Shown piece after piece: positions 1 through 8,563 of a stretch of 64,000 bases of DNA. The notes beneath the pieces are model-generated. The model was not told the DNA's origin. It did no database searches and saw nothing but the letters and a program-made list of their open reading frames with translations. Location of the stretch: positions 62,001 to 126,000 of the forward strand of contig JBNLBF010000008.1 of NCBI GenBank assembly GCA_050302475.1, given 5' to 3'. The position numbers and the translations under genes are program-made. The first letter of the stretch is position 1. Each line of letters starts with the position of its first letter. The stretch is from NORP23 sp050302475 (lineage in GTDB: Bacteria; Pseudomonadota; Alphaproteobacteria; Rhodobacterales; Rhodobacteraceae).

Positions 1-1757
1 CCGACGTGTCGATCAAATGGTTCGAGGATGGCGTGCTGAACGTGTCCGCCAACTGTATCGACCGGCATTTGGCCGATCGGGGTGATCAGGTGGCGATCAT
101 CTGGGAAAGCGACGATCCGAACGTCGATAAAAAGATCACCTATAATGAACTGCACGAGAAAGTCTCGCGCCTCGCCAATGTTTATAAGAAACTGGGTGTC
201 GGCAAAGGGGACCGGGTGGTGCTCTATATGCCGATGATCCCCGAGGCCGCCTACGCCATGCAGGCTTGCGCGCGGATCGGCGCCGTACATTCGGTGGTGT
301 TTGGCGGCTTCTCGCCCGAGGCACTGGCGTCCCGGATCGAAGATTCCGGCGCCAAGCTGGTGGTCACGGCGGACGAGGCCCCACGTGGCGGGCGCGCTAC
401 CCCGCTGAAGGCCAATGTCGACAAAGCCATGGATATCTGCGGAGACGTGACGACGCTGGTCGTTGAACGCACCAATGGCGGTCCCGGCCTGAAGGACGGG
501 CGCGATCATTCCTATGCAGCGATGATGGCCGACGCCCCGGCGGATTGCCCGCCCGAGCCGATGAATGCTGAGGACCCGCTGTTTATCCTTTATACCTCTG
601 GGTCAACGGGTAAGCCGAAAGGAGTTGTGCACTCTACCGGCGGCTATCTGCTCTATGCGATGATGACGCATAAATATGTGTTCGATTATCATGATGGTGA
701 CGTTTACTGGTGCACGGCTGACGTGGGCTGGGTCACGGGCCACAGCTATATCGTATACGGACCTCTGGCGAACGGCGCGACGACGCTGATGTTCGAAGGG
801 GTGCCAACCTATCCGGATGCGTCTCGTTTCTGGCAGGTTTGCGAAAAACATAAGGTTAACCAGTTCTACACCGCTCCAACCGCGCTGCGCGCATTGATGG
901 GTCAGGGCGAAGAATGGGTGAACAAAGCTGACCTCAGCAGCCTGAAAATTCTGGGTTCTGTCGGCGAGCCGATCAACCCCGAAGCCTGGGAATGGTATAA
1001 CCGCGTTGTCGGCAAAGGGAATTGCCCGATTGTTGATACCTGGTGGCAGACAGAAACCGGCGGCATCCTGATCACACCGCTGCCCGGCGCCACGGCGACA
1101 AAACCCGGATCGGCAACACGTCCGTTCTTTGGCGTGCAGCCTGTGGTTCTGGACCCGCAATCGGGTAAGGAACTGGACGGCGTGGCCGAAGGCGTGCTGG
1201 CAATCAAGGACAGCTGGCCTGGCCAGATGCGCACCGTGTTCGGGGACCATGACCGGTTCATCGCCACCTATTTTGCCGATTACAAAGGCTATTACTTCGC
1301 CGGTGACGGATGCCGCCGGGACGAAGATGGCTATTACTGGATCACGGGCCGCGTGGATGACGTTCTGAACGTCTCGGGCCACCGGATGGGCACGGCGGAG
1401 ATCGAATCCGCGCTTGTGTCCCACGACAAGGTCGCCGAGGCCGCCGTTGTCGGTTATCCGCACAATATCAAAGGGCAAGGCATCTATGCCTATGTCACCC
1501 TGATGGCGGACGAGGAACCGACCGAAGACCTGCGCAAAGAGCTGGAAATGTGGGTCCGCAAAGAAATTGGCCCCATCGCCAAGCCGGATCTGATCCAGTG
1601 GGCGCCGGGTCTGCCGAAAACCCGTTCGGGCAAAATCATGCGCCGTATCCTGCGGAAAATCGCGGAAAACGACTATGGTGCGCTTGGCGATACCTCCACC
1701 CTCGCTGATCCGGCGGTGGTGGACGAGCTGATCGAAAACCGCATGAATCGCGGCTAA
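1..1757 (+). CDS. acs: Acetyl-CoA synthetase, 5'-truncated by window edge
   Basis: Makes acetyl-CoA from acetate, ATP and CoA through an acetyl-AMP intermediate in the cytoplasm. About 584 residues are present; family members have about 650, so roughly 65–70 N-terminal residues lie outside the window. The GTG at 6 reads as an internal valine. The adenylation P-loop YTSGSTGKPKGVVH is encoded at 591–632, followed by the WWQTETGG motif, the GRVDDVLNVSGHR hinge region and the C-terminal PKTRSGKIMRR, whose lysine is the usual regulatory acetylation site. A strong terminator follows at once. Identity is very secure; only the start is missing. Confidence 0.96.
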   Translation, partial: DVSIKWFEDGVLNVSANCIDRHLADRGDQVAIIWESDDPNVDKKITYNELHEKVSRLANVYKKLGVGKGDRVVLYMPMIPEAAYAMQACARIGAVHSVVFGGFSPEALASRIEDSGAKLVVTADEAPRGGRATPLKANVDKAMDICGDVTTLVVERTNGGPGLKDGRDHSYAAMMADAPADCPPEPMNAEDPLFILYTSGSTGKPKGVVHSTGGYLLYAMMTHKYVFDYHDGDVYWCTADVGWVTGHSYIVYGPLANGATTLMFEGVPTYPDASRFWQVCEKHKVNQFYTAPTALRALMGQGEEWVNKADLSSLKILGSVGEPINPEAWEWYNRVVGKGNCPIVDTWWQTETGGILITPLPGATATKPGSATRPFFGVQPVVLDPQSGKELDGVAEGVLAIKDSWPGQMRTVFGDHDRFIATYFADYKGYYFAGDGCRRDEDGYYWITGRVDDVLNVSGHRMGTAEIESALVSHDKVAEAAVVGYPHNIKGQGIYAYVTLMADEEPTEDLRKELEMWVRKEIGPIAKPDLIQWAPGLPKTRSGKIMRRILRKIAENDYGALGDTSTLADPAVVDELIENRMNRG

Positions 1758-1775
1758 ACCGCGCTAAAATCAATG

Positions 1776-1807
1776 AATAAGGCTCGCCTGTCAGGTGAGC
1801 CTTATTT
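1776..1807 (+). terminator. Intrinsic-type hairpin after acs
   Basis: AATAAGGCTCGCCTG and CAGGTGAGCCTTATT form a nearly perfect inverted repeat with one G/T mismatch and a very short loop. It begins 19 bases after the acs stop codon. The AT-rich arm ends could let it act in both directions. Confidence 0.7.
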
Positions 1808-1842
1808 GCATCACTCCCCCATATTTCGTATTAAAATTGTTG

Positions 1843-1867
1843 TTTTGCACTAAATACAGATGCAAAA
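1843..1867. promoter_or_regulatory. Inverted repeat TTTTGCA-N11-TGCAAAA
   Basis: Two perfect 7-base arms (1843–1849 and 1861–1867) lie 45 bases before the start of the next small membrane protein, inside an AT-rich segment. The size and position suit a dimeric regulator site overlapping the promoter. No named regulator can be assigned. Confidence 0.35.
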
Positions 1868-1912
1868 TAGGCTGTGACACAAGTGATCCGTGTCAAAACA
1901 GGGGGATATAAA

Positions 1913-2221
1913 ATGTTAGGTTTAATCATTCAGCTTATCTCGGGTGCCGCGGGTGGTAACATCATCGGCAGGCTTGCCAAGAGCACCGATATGGGGCCAC
2001 TTCTCAACACGATTATCGGTGCTGTCGGCGGTGCCGGTGGCGGTGCGATCCTCGGAATGCTTGGCCTTGGTGGGGCAATGCCTGATGCTGCGGCAGCAGC
2101 GGACGCGGCCAGCAGCATGGACATCGGCGCGTTGCTTGCCAGCGTTGCAGGTGGCGGTGTCGGCGGCGGTGTTCTGGCCGGTGTTATCGGCATGGTCAAG
2201 AATATGATGAGTAAAGGCTAA
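1913..2221 (+). CDS. Small glycine-rich membrane protein
   Basis: A 102-residue protein of unknown function. The start ATG at 1913 was chosen because GGGGGA at 1901–1906 is an ideal ribosome binding site; an upstream in-frame start at 1874 has none. Two glycine- and alanine-rich hydrophobic segments (about residues 1–20 and 30–55) and a third near the C-terminus resemble glycine-zipper membrane proteins. The phrase NTIIGAVGG recurs as NTIIGVIGG in the next gene, so the two are probably paralogues. Not assigned to a named family. Confidence 0.7.
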   Translation: MLGLIIQLISGAAGGNIIGRLAKSTDMGPLLNTIIGAVGGAGGGAILGMLGLGGAMPDAAAAADAASSMDIGALLASVAGGGVGGGVLAGVIGMVKNMMSKG

Positions 2222-2240
2222 GCCTTAAGCGTAACTTGTA

Positions 2241-2268
2241 AAACGCGCGGCTCCGGTCGCGCGTTTTT
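2241..2268 (+). terminator. Rho-independent terminator between the two small membrane genes
   Basis: AAACGCGCG and CGCGCGTTT form a 9-bp stem around a GCTCCGGT-type loop, followed by a run of T. The next gene begins only 16 bases later with its own ribosome binding site, so read-through or a second promoter is needed. Confidence 0.8.
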
Positions 2269-2283
2269 CTACAGGGGGATGAT

Positions 2284-2532
2284 ATGCTCTGGATCGTTGG
2301 GATTATTGCAGGGGCAATTGGTGGAAATCTGACGCAGACCTTTTCGAACGGAAAGTTCAGTCTGGGGATGCGGACCAACACAATTATCGGCGTAATCGGA
2401 GGACTGTTCGGCACGCTGATTTCGTTACAGACGCCCAGCATCATTTATGTGCTGTTACAGGGGGTTGTCGCGGGATTCGCCTTCACCGTCGTGGTAAGCT
2501 GGGTGAAGAACCGGAACAAGGCGGGTGACTAG
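2284..2532 (+). CDS. Small membrane protein, likely paralogue of the preceding gene
   Basis: An 82-residue, three-segment hydrophobic protein starting at an ATG behind ACAGGGGGAT. It has glycine-rich stretches (GIIAGAIGGNL near the N-terminus and NTIIGVIGGLFGTL in the middle) and a short basic C-terminal tail (KNRNKAGD). The layout resembles GlsB/YeaQ-type stress membrane proteins, but the match is only in general character. It converges with irr, overlapping its end by four bases. Confidence 0.7.
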   Translation: MLWIVGIIAGAIGGNLTQTFSNGKFSLGMRTNTIIGVIGGLFGTLISLQTPSIIYVLLQGVVAGFAFTVVVSWVKNRNKAGD

Positions 2533-2954
2533 GTCTTCCGCAACCGGATAACGACATCAACCTTCGCAATCTCGGTTCCCTCAGGTGCCTGTGGCATCTT
2601 CGTGAACCGAACCGCATCCGCGGGGGCGTCGGTCAGCGTCGACGTTTCTTCCCAGTAGTAATGCGGATGATCATCAAGGCGCGTGTCAAAATACGAGCCG
2701 TGCCCATCGACGGTGACTTCCTGTATCAGGCCAGCCTCGCAAAATGCGCGTAGCGTATTGTAGACAGTTGCGAGCGATACAGATGCCCCGGCATCCTGCG
2801 CGGCATCAAACAAGGCTTCGGCTGTCGTGTGTCGATCCTGACCATCCCCCACCAGCAATTCCGCCAGCGCCAACCGTTGACGGGTCGGGCGCAAATCCGC
2901 ATTGGCCAGCCAGTTTATGGCGCGTTCTATCGGGGTTTTTTCGACTATTTGCAT
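2529..2954 (-). CDS. irr: Fur-family iron response regulator Irr
   Basis: A 141-residue Fur-superfamily repressor. The start at 2954 follows AAAGGCG; a longer frame upstream has no such signal and would add unrelated residues. The N-terminal winged helix carries LRPTRQRLALAELL and the recognition segment SVSLATVYNTLRAFCEAGLI. The dimer/metal domain contains DDHPHYYW, a reduced form of the histidine cluster that binds haem or metal in Irr. The N-terminal haem-regulatory GCxxH-type motif of Bradyrhizobium Irr is absent. Divergent location beside fabA is typical of Rhodobacterales. It probably senses haem/iron status and may share the 145-bp control region with fabA. Confidence 0.87.
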   Translation of the reverse strand: MQIVEKTPIERAINWLANADLRPTRQRLALAELLVGDGQDRHTTAEALFDAAQDAGASVSLATVYNTLRAFCEAGLIQEVTVDGHGSYFDTRLDDHPHYYWEETSTLTDAPADAVRFTKMPQAPEGTEIAKVDVVIRLRKT

Positions 2955-3098
2955 CGCCTTTAACCTTATGATTTCCACTACTATATAACATTTATAATTA
3001 ACATGACCAGACGCTGGCTGCGCTATTGCGCCACCTTGCATACGGGTGGTAGGAGGAGATAGTTCCTAGAACCCGCAATCGAAGGAGAGTTCCCCCAC

Positions 3099-3605
3099 AT
3101 GACCGACCGCCCGACCAGTTTTGATTTCGAAGGACTGATGTCCTGCGCACGCGGCGAGATGTTCGGCCCGGGGAACCCGCAGCTCCCGGCTCCGCCCATG
3201 CTGATGATGGATCGGATAACGGAAATATCCGACGATGGAGGTGAACATGGCAAGGGGCATGTTGTCGCGGAATATGATGTAAATCCAGACCGCTGGTTTT
3301 TTGACTGCCATTTTCTGGGCGATCCGGTGATGCCGGGATGCCTTGGCCTAGATGGACTGTGGCAGCTGACCGGGTTCAATCTCGGCTGGCGCGGCATGAC
3401 CGGCAAAGGCCGTGCCTTGGGCGTGGGCGAAGTGAAGCTGCAGGCGATGGTCACGCCGGAAACGAAACGCCTGACGTATTTCGTGGATTTCACACGCGTC
3501 ATTGACCGCCGCCTAAAAATGGGTGTTGCCAACGGGATCGTCAAAGCCGACGATGAAGTTGCGTATATCGTAACCGACATGAAAGTCGGATTGTTCACCG
3601 AGTAA
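3099..3605 (+). CDS. fabA: 3-hydroxyacyl-ACP dehydratase/isomerase FabA
   Basis: Dehydrates 3-hydroxydecanoyl-ACP and isomerises trans-2 to cis-3-decenoyl-ACP, the branch point of anaerobic-type unsaturated fatty acid synthesis. It has 168 residues, as expected. The catalytic pair is visible as His71 in CHFLGDPVMPG and Asp85 in LGLDGLWQL, one residue on from the Escherichia coli numbering. A good ribosome binding site (GAAGGAGAG) precedes it. It leads the fabA-fabB-fabI operon, with 18 bases before fabB. Confidence 0.97.
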   Translation: MTDRPTSFDFEGLMSCARGEMFGPGNPQLPAPPMLMMDRITEISDDGGEHGKGHVVAEYDVNPDRWFFDCHFLGDPVMPGCLGLDGLWQLTGFNLGWRGMTGKGRALGVGEVKLQAMVTPETKRLTYFVDFTRVIDRRLKMGVANGIVKADDEVAYIVTDMKVGLFTE

Positions 3606-3623
3606 CGCCGGAAAGGAAATTGA

Positions 3624-4850
3624 ATGCGTCGTGTAGTTGTCACGGGACTGGGAATTATCTCCTCCATCGGGGTCAATGCCACTGAGGTGACGGAGTCCTT
3701 GCAACAAGGAAAATCCGGTATCAGTTTCTGCCCGGACTATGCTGAACACGGGTTCCGCAGTCAGGTCTATGGCGACATCAATATCGATCCGGCTGAACAT
3801 ATCGACAAGCGCGTGTTGCGGTTTATGGGCGACGGCGCTGCATATGCCTATCTGGCGATGGAACAGGCGATTGCGGATGCCGGTCTGGGTGAAAGTGACG
3901 TGGTCAATCCGCGCACCGGCATCATTGCCGGATCAGGCGGACCCTCCACACGGGCCCTGTTCAATGCGCATCAGACGGTACTGGAAAAAGGCGCACCGAA
4001 ACGGATCGGACCGTTTGCGGTGCCGAAATGTATGTCATCCACGATCAGCGCCAACCTGTCGACCGCGTATAAGATCAAGGGTGTGAATTATTCGATTACC
4101 TCGGCCTGTTCGACCTCGCTGCATTGTATCGGCAATGCGGTGGAGCAAATCCAGTTTGGCAAGCAGGACGTGATGTTTGCCGGCGGTGGCGAGGAGCTGG
4201 ACTGGACTCTGTCCTGCCTGTTCGATGCCATGGGGGCGATGTCGTCCAAATATAACGATACGCCCGAGCGCGCCAGCCGCGCCTACGACGCGGATCGCGA
4301 TGGTTTCGTGATTTCCGGCGGCGGCGGGATCGTCGTGCTGGAGGAACTGGAACATGCCAAAGCCCGCGGCGCAAAGATTTATGCCGAGGTGACAGGCTAC
4401 GGCGCGACGTCCGACGGTCACGACATGGTGGCCCCGTCCGGTGAGGGCGGCGAACGCGCGATGCGTCTGGCGCTGGAAACCGTCAAAGACCGCAAGATCA
4501 GCTATATCAATGCGCACGGGACCTCGACCCCTGTCGGTGATGTGGGCGAGATTGAAGCCACACGTCGCATTTTTGGCACCGGTAGCACGCCGCCTGTCAG
4601 CTCGACCAAGTCGATGACTGGCCACGCGCAGGGCGCAACCGGCGCGTTGGAGGCAATCTTCTGCCTGTTGATGCTGGACAAGGATTTTATTACCCCCTCG
4701 ATCAATGTCGAAACGCTCGATCCTGCCCTTAACCCGGGTGAAATCGCGACCGAGCGTGTGGACAATGCCGGGCTGGACACGGTTTTGACCAACAGCTTCG
4801 GTTTCGGGGGCACAAACGCAACATTGGCATTGAGCAAATATTATGGCTGA
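3624..4850 (+). CDS. fabB: 3-oxoacyl-ACP synthase I FabB
   Basis: Elongates acyl-ACP with malonyl-ACP, including the cis-3-decenoyl intermediate made by FabA. At 408 residues it is full length. The thiolase fold carries the nucleophile Cys162 in ITSACSTSLHC and the two histidines in INAHGTSTPVGD and MTGHAQGATGA. The C-terminal FGFGGTNATL motif is intact. The start follows GGAAAGGAAATTG. Its last eight bases overlap fabI, indicating translational coupling. Confidence 0.97.
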   Translation: MRRVVVTGLGIISSIGVNATEVTESLQQGKSGISFCPDYAEHGFRSQVYGDINIDPAEHIDKRVLRFMGDGAAYAYLAMEQAIADAGLGESDVVNPRTGIIAGSGGPSTRALFNAHQTVLEKGAPKRIGPFAVPKCMSSTISANLSTAYKIKGVNYSITSACSTSLHCIGNAVEQIQFGKQDVMFAGGGEELDWTLSCLFDAMGAMSSKYNDTPERASRAYDADRDGFVISGGGGIVVLEELEHAKARGAKIYAEVTGYGATSDGHDMVAPSGEGGERAMRLALETVKDRKISYINAHGTSTPVGDVGEIEATRRIFGTGSTPPVSSTKSMTGHAQGATGALEAIFCLLMLDKDFITPSINVETLDPALNPGEIATERVDNAGLDTVLTNSFGFGGTNATLALSKYYG

Positions 4851-5631
4851 ATTGATGACCGGTAAACGCGGCCTGATTATGGGCGTTGCGAATGATCACT
4901 CCATCGCGTGGGGCATTGCGAAAGCCTGCGCTGATGAGGGTGCGGAGCTGGCCTTCACCTATCAGGGGGAGGCTTTCGGCAAGCGCGTGGAACCGCTGGC
5001 CGCAAGCGTTGGCTCGGACTTGTTGCTGGAGGCCGACGTGCAGGACGAGGCATCGCTGGATGCCGTGTTCGATGCGATCAAGGCCAAATGGGGTGGACTG
5101 GATTTTCTGGTTCATGGCATCGCCTATTCCGACAAATCCGAGCTTGCCGGGCAGTTCCTGAACACGACCAAGGCGAATTTCCTCAATACGATGGATATCT
5201 CCTGCTATTCGCTGGTCGAAGTTACGCGTCGCGCTGTGCCGCTGATGGCGGATGGTGGCGCGATCACCACGCTGACCTATATGGGCAGCCAACGCGTGCA
5301 GCCGAATTACAACGTGATGGGCGTGGCGAAGGCCGCACTGGAAAGCACCGTGCGCTATCTGGCGAATGACCTTGGCCCGCAGGGTATCCGCGTCAACGCC
5401 GTCAGCCCCGGCCCGATGAAAACGCTGGCAGGATCCGCGATTGGCGGCGCGCGCAAAGTATTCCGCGCAATCGAGGAAAACTCCCCCATGCGTCAGAACG
5501 CGACACTGGAAAGTGTCGGGGGCACCGCGATGTATCTGATGTCGGACCTCGGGGCCCATACAACGGGCGAGATTATTCGCGTCGATGGCGGTTACCACAT
5601 CATGGGTATGATGCAGCCGGAAAATCTGTGA
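4843..5631 (+). CDS. fabI: Enoyl-ACP reductase (NADH) FabI
   Basis: Last reduction step of the fatty-acid cycle. The 262-residue short-chain dehydrogenase-like fold has the FabI-type nucleotide motif GVANDHSIAWGIA and the catalytic Tyr146, Tyr156 and Lys163, matching the E. coli numbering exactly. It overlaps fabB by eight bases and its stop overlaps the GTG start of the next gene. FabI is the classical target of triclosan and isoniazid-class inhibitors. Confidence 0.96.
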   Translation: MAELMTGKRGLIMGVANDHSIAWGIAKACADEGAELAFTYQGEAFGKRVEPLAASVGSDLLLEADVQDEASLDAVFDAIKAKWGGLDFLVHGIAYSDKSELAGQFLNTTKANFLNTMDISCYSLVEVTRRAVPLMADGGAITTLTYMGSQRVQPNYNVMGVAKAALESTVRYLANDLGPQGIRVNAVSPGPMKTLAGSAIGGARKVFRAIEENSPMRQNATLESVGGTAMYLMSDLGAHTTGEIIRVDGGYHIMGMMQPENL

Positions 5632-6011
5632 TCAGCTATGTAACGCTCGGCAGCAACGATCTGGAAAAAACCGGAGCGTTCTATGATGCGGCCCTCGCGC
5701 CCCTCGGCGCGAAACGCGATTTTGCCATGGACGGCCTGATCGTCTGGAGCACCGGCGACGGTCCCTCGCTGTCACTAATGTCCCCTTATGACGGCAATGC
5801 GGCTTCGGTGGGCAACGGCACGATGGTCGCCTTTACCGCGCCAAGCCGGGCTGCCGTCGATGCAGCATATGCTGCCGCCCTTGCTGCAGGTGGCCGTGAC
5901 GAGGGTCCACCCGGCCCGCGTGGCCGCACCGGCTATTACGGTTATGTGCGTGACCCCGACGGCAACAAAGTGACATTCTTTTGCCCGTCATCAAGCGGCG
6001 AAATGATTTAA
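5628..6011 (+). CDS. VOC (glyoxalase/bleomycin resistance-like) family protein
   Basis: A 127-residue single-unit vicinal-oxygen-chelate fold. The sequence opens with the usual first strand ISYVTLGSNDLEKTGAFYD and ends with the typical YGYVRDPDGNKVTFF strand holding a putative metal-binding glutamate/aspartate region. GTG start overlaps the fabI stop (GTGA), so it is coupled to the fab operon. Substrate unknown; members act as lyases, dioxygenases or binding proteins. Confidence 0.85.
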   Translation: MISYVTLGSNDLEKTGAFYDAALAPLGAKRDFAMDGLIVWSTGDGPSLSLMSPYDGNAASVGNGTMVAFTAPSRAAVDAAYAAALAAGGRDEGPPGPRGRTGYYGYVRDPDGNKVTFFCPSSSGEMI

Positions 6012-6080
6012 GAGATTGACCATGTCTTCAGGATCATGAAACAGAAGAAAACCGATAAATAAATTTTCCTGGTAGTAGAT

Positions 6081-6860
6081 TTGACCGAAGAAATCCTCAC
6101 CGCATTGGTCGGCATTCTGACATTCCTCGTCCTTCGGGGCGGCTGGCGTCGTAGGGCGCGAACAATGAATCTTAATGCCCCGGGTGACGCGCTGATCCTT
6201 GGCGGGCTCGCGGTTGCGGCGGCGATGTATTTCTGGGGCGTCATGGGCGGACTGGCGCTGATCGTCACGGTGATGGTGCATGAATATGGCCATGTCGCGG
6301 CTTACCGGGTCGCCGGCCATCAGGATGCCACCTTCCGCCTGATCCCCTTGTTTGGTGGCGTGGCGATTTCCAAGACCCAGCCGAAATCGGATCTGGCGGA
6401 CTTTTATATCACCGTGATGGGACCGGGCATCTGCCTGATCCTGATGACGGCGAGTTATCTGGCGATAGAATATCTGTTCCCAGTGTCCTCGATCGCCACC
6501 AGTTTTGCCTTTTTCGTCGGTGCGGTTGCAGGGATGCTGAACTTCCTGAACCTCCTACCGCTCTATCCGCTTGACGGCGGGCGCATCATGCGGGTCCTGA
6601 CGCAGTCCTTTTCCCCGAAACTCGCCTATTACGTTACCATCGGCATGTGCCTGCTTTTGATCGCCTATGCGCTGTTGGAACGGCGGTTCCTGATCGCAAT
6701 TTTTGCCATCTGGGCGTTGCAGGGCGCGATGAACATGCCGCAATTCAGGACCCGCAAGGGTCTGACACTTGGACAAACCATCATGGCGGCTATCGTCTGG
6801 TTCGCGATGTTGGCAGCGTTCTTTCTGGGCGGACGACCGTTCCTGACTGGGTTCTTTTAG
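6081..6860 (+). CDS. Site-2 protease-like M50 family membrane metalloprotease
   Basis: A 259-residue multipass protein with the zinc motif HEYGH (in VMVHEYGHVAAYRVAGH) and the second-site motif LLPLYPLDGGR, the hallmark pair of M50 site-2 proteases. There is no PDZ domain, so it is a minimal type. The TTG at 6081 gives an extra N-terminal hydrophobic segment; an ATG at 6165 behind AGGGCGCGAACA is a credible alternative start. Family members cut transmembrane anti-sigma factors or signal peptides; the target here is unknown. Confidence 0.82.
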   Translation: MTEEILTALVGILTFLVLRGGWRRRARTMNLNAPGDALILGGLAVAAAMYFWGVMGGLALIVTVMVHEYGHVAAYRVAGHQDATFRLIPLFGGVAISKTQPKSDLADFYITVMGPGICLILMTASYLAIEYLFPVSSIATSFAFFVGAVAGMLNFLNLLPLYPLDGGRIMRVLTQSFSPKLAYYVTIGMCLLLIAYALLERRFLIAIFAIWALQGAMNMPQFRTRKGLTLGQTIMAAIVWFAMLAAFFLGGRPFLTGFF

Positions 6861-6911
6861 GCATTTTCCTTCGCCCAAACCTGTGCCAGTCTCCGTGCGA
6901 ACGGAGAGGCC

Positions 6912-7598
6912 ATGATCACCACCTGCATATTCGATGCTTACGGAACGCTGCTGGACGTCGCGGACGCCGCACGGCGATTGGCGGGTGAACCCGGGCAGTC
7001 AGATTTAGCCGCGAAATGGCCGCAACTGGCTGAGGGTTGGCGCCGAAAACAGCTGGAATATAGCTGGTTGCGCGCGGTTGCCGGGACGCATGTTGATTTC
7101 TGGCAGGTCACGCAGGATGGTCTCGATTACGCATTGGAGGCCGCTGGTCTGGATGATCCGGAGCTGCGCGAACGCCTGCTGGCACTCTACTGGGAACTCG
7201 GCGCTTATGCCGAAGTCCCCACCATGCTGACCGCCCTGAAAAGCGCCGGATATGCCACCGGTATCCTGTCAAATGGCTCACCGGCGATGCTGGACGGGGC
7301 TGTGCAATCCGCCGGGATTGCGCCCTTGCTGGACGCGGTTTTGTCGGTCGAGGCGGTTGGCGTGTTCAAACCCCATCCCTCGGTCTATGACCTTGTCGGC
7401 AAGCGGTTCGACACCACGCCCGATCAGGTCCTGTTCGTGTCCTCGAACGGCTGGGACGCGGCGCATGGCGCGGCCTACGGGTTCCAGACGGTTTGGGTCA
7501 ACCGTGCCGGCTTGCCGATGGATCGTTTGCCGGGTAAGCCGCAAATCGTGATTCCCGACCTGACCACCATCCCCGACCTTGTCCGGAGACTTCCATGA
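6912..7598 (+). CDS. HAD-family (S)-2-haloacid dehalogenase-like hydrolase
   Basis: A 228-residue type II haloacid dehalogenase. The nucleophile is Asp8 in IFDAYGTLLD; the serine of motif II is in GILSNGSPAML, the lysine of motif III in FKPHPSVYDLV, and the SSNGWDAAHGA segment is typical of the L-2-haloacid group. These enzymes hydrolyse short 2-halocarboxylates to hydroxy acids. The start follows GGAGAGGCC. The stop overlaps the next ATG (ATGA). It is first in a four-gene overlapping operon, so the physiological substrate may be connected with amino or hydroxy acid metabolism. Confidence 0.9.
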   Translation: MITTCIFDAYGTLLDVADAARRLAGEPGQSDLAAKWPQLAEGWRRKQLEYSWLRAVAGTHVDFWQVTQDGLDYALEAAGLDDPELRERLLALYWELGAYAEVPTMLTALKSAGYATGILSNGSPAMLDGAVQSAGIAPLLDAVLSVEAVGVFKPHPSVYDLVGKRFDTTPDQVLFVSSNGWDAAHGAAYGFQTVWVNRAGLPMDRLPGKPQIVIPDLTTIPDLVRRLP

Positions 7599-8563
7599 AT
7601 ATCGACATGATCCGCGCCGCCAATGACCGTCTGGCCCCTGTTGTGCGGCGCACACCGCTATTGTCCTCCCCGTTCATTGACGAGATTGCCGGGCGGCGTG
7701 TCTTCGTCAAAGCCGAGTGTCTACAGCATACCGGCAGCTTCAAATTCCGCGGCGGCTGGGCGGCCCTATCCGCGATGGATGAAGACCAGCGCAAACGGGG
7801 TGTCCTCGCCTTTTCGTCCGGCAACCATGCGCAAGGTGTGGCCTATGCTGCCGCGCGCCACGGAGCGCCGGCGGTCATTGTCATGCCGTCAGACGCGCCG
7901 AAGCTAAAGATCGCCAACACCAAGGCCTTGGGGGCGGAGGTTGTGCTCTATGATCGCGCTGCCGAAAGCCGGGAGGAAATCGGGCAGGCGCTGGCGACGG
8001 AGCGGGGCCTGACACTGGTGCGCCCTTACGATGAGCCGCAAGTGATCGCCGGGCAGGGGACATGCGGGTTGGAGATTGCCGAACAAGCCGCGGCCGAGGG
8101 GATCGAAAACGCTGATGTTCTGGTGTGCTGTGGGGGTGGCGGGTTAACGTCGGGCATCGCGCTGGCACTCGCTGCCGATGCGCCAACCTTACGGGCCCGG
8201 CCTGTGGAACCGGCGGGGTTCGATGATGTGAAACGCTCGCTGGATGCGGGGGCTATCCAGACCAACCCTTCGACCACCGGCTCGCTATGTGATGCGATCA
8301 TCACGCCTGCGCCCGGCGACATCACCTTCCCGATCCTGCAAAGCCATTGCGGTCCGGGGTTGGTGATCACGGATGAGGAGGCGTTGAAAGCCGTCGCCCA
8401 CGCTTTCCAGCGTCTGAAAATCGTCGTGGAACCCGGCGGCGCGGCGGCATTGGCGGCTGCGCTGTTCCGCAAGGATGAGATCGAGGGCGACACGGTGATC
8501 GTTGTCGCCACCGGCGGCAATGTGGATGCCGATATCTTCAAACAAGCCTTGGACACGCTATGA
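7595..8563 (+). CDS. PLP-dependent threonine/serine dehydratase-like enzyme
   Basis: A 322-residue fold-type II PLP enzyme. Lys50 in HTGSFKFRGG is the PLP Schiff-base lysine, the SSGNHAQGVAYAA loop binds the substrate carboxylate and CCGGGGLTSG anchors the phosphate. There is no C-terminal ACT regulatory domain, which fits a catabolic threonine dehydratase, hydroxy-aspartate dehydratase or serine racemase rather than biosynthetic IlvA. It overlaps both neighbours by ATGA. Confidence 0.9.
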   Translation: MNIDMIRAANDRLAPVVRRTPLLSSPFIDEIAGRRVFVKAECLQHTGSFKFRGGWAALSAMDEDQRKRGVLAFSSGNHAQGVAYAAARHGAPAVIVMPSDAPKLKIANTKALGAEVVLYDRAAESREEIGQALATERGLTLVRPYDEPQVIAGQGTCGLEIAEQAAAEGIENADVLVCCGGGGLTSGIALALAADAPTLRARPVEPAGFDDVKRSLDAGAIQTNPSTTGSLCDAIITPAPGDITFPILQSHCGPGLVITDEEALKAVAHAFQRLKIVVEPGGAAALAAALFRKDEIEGDTVIVVATGGNVDADIFKQALDTL

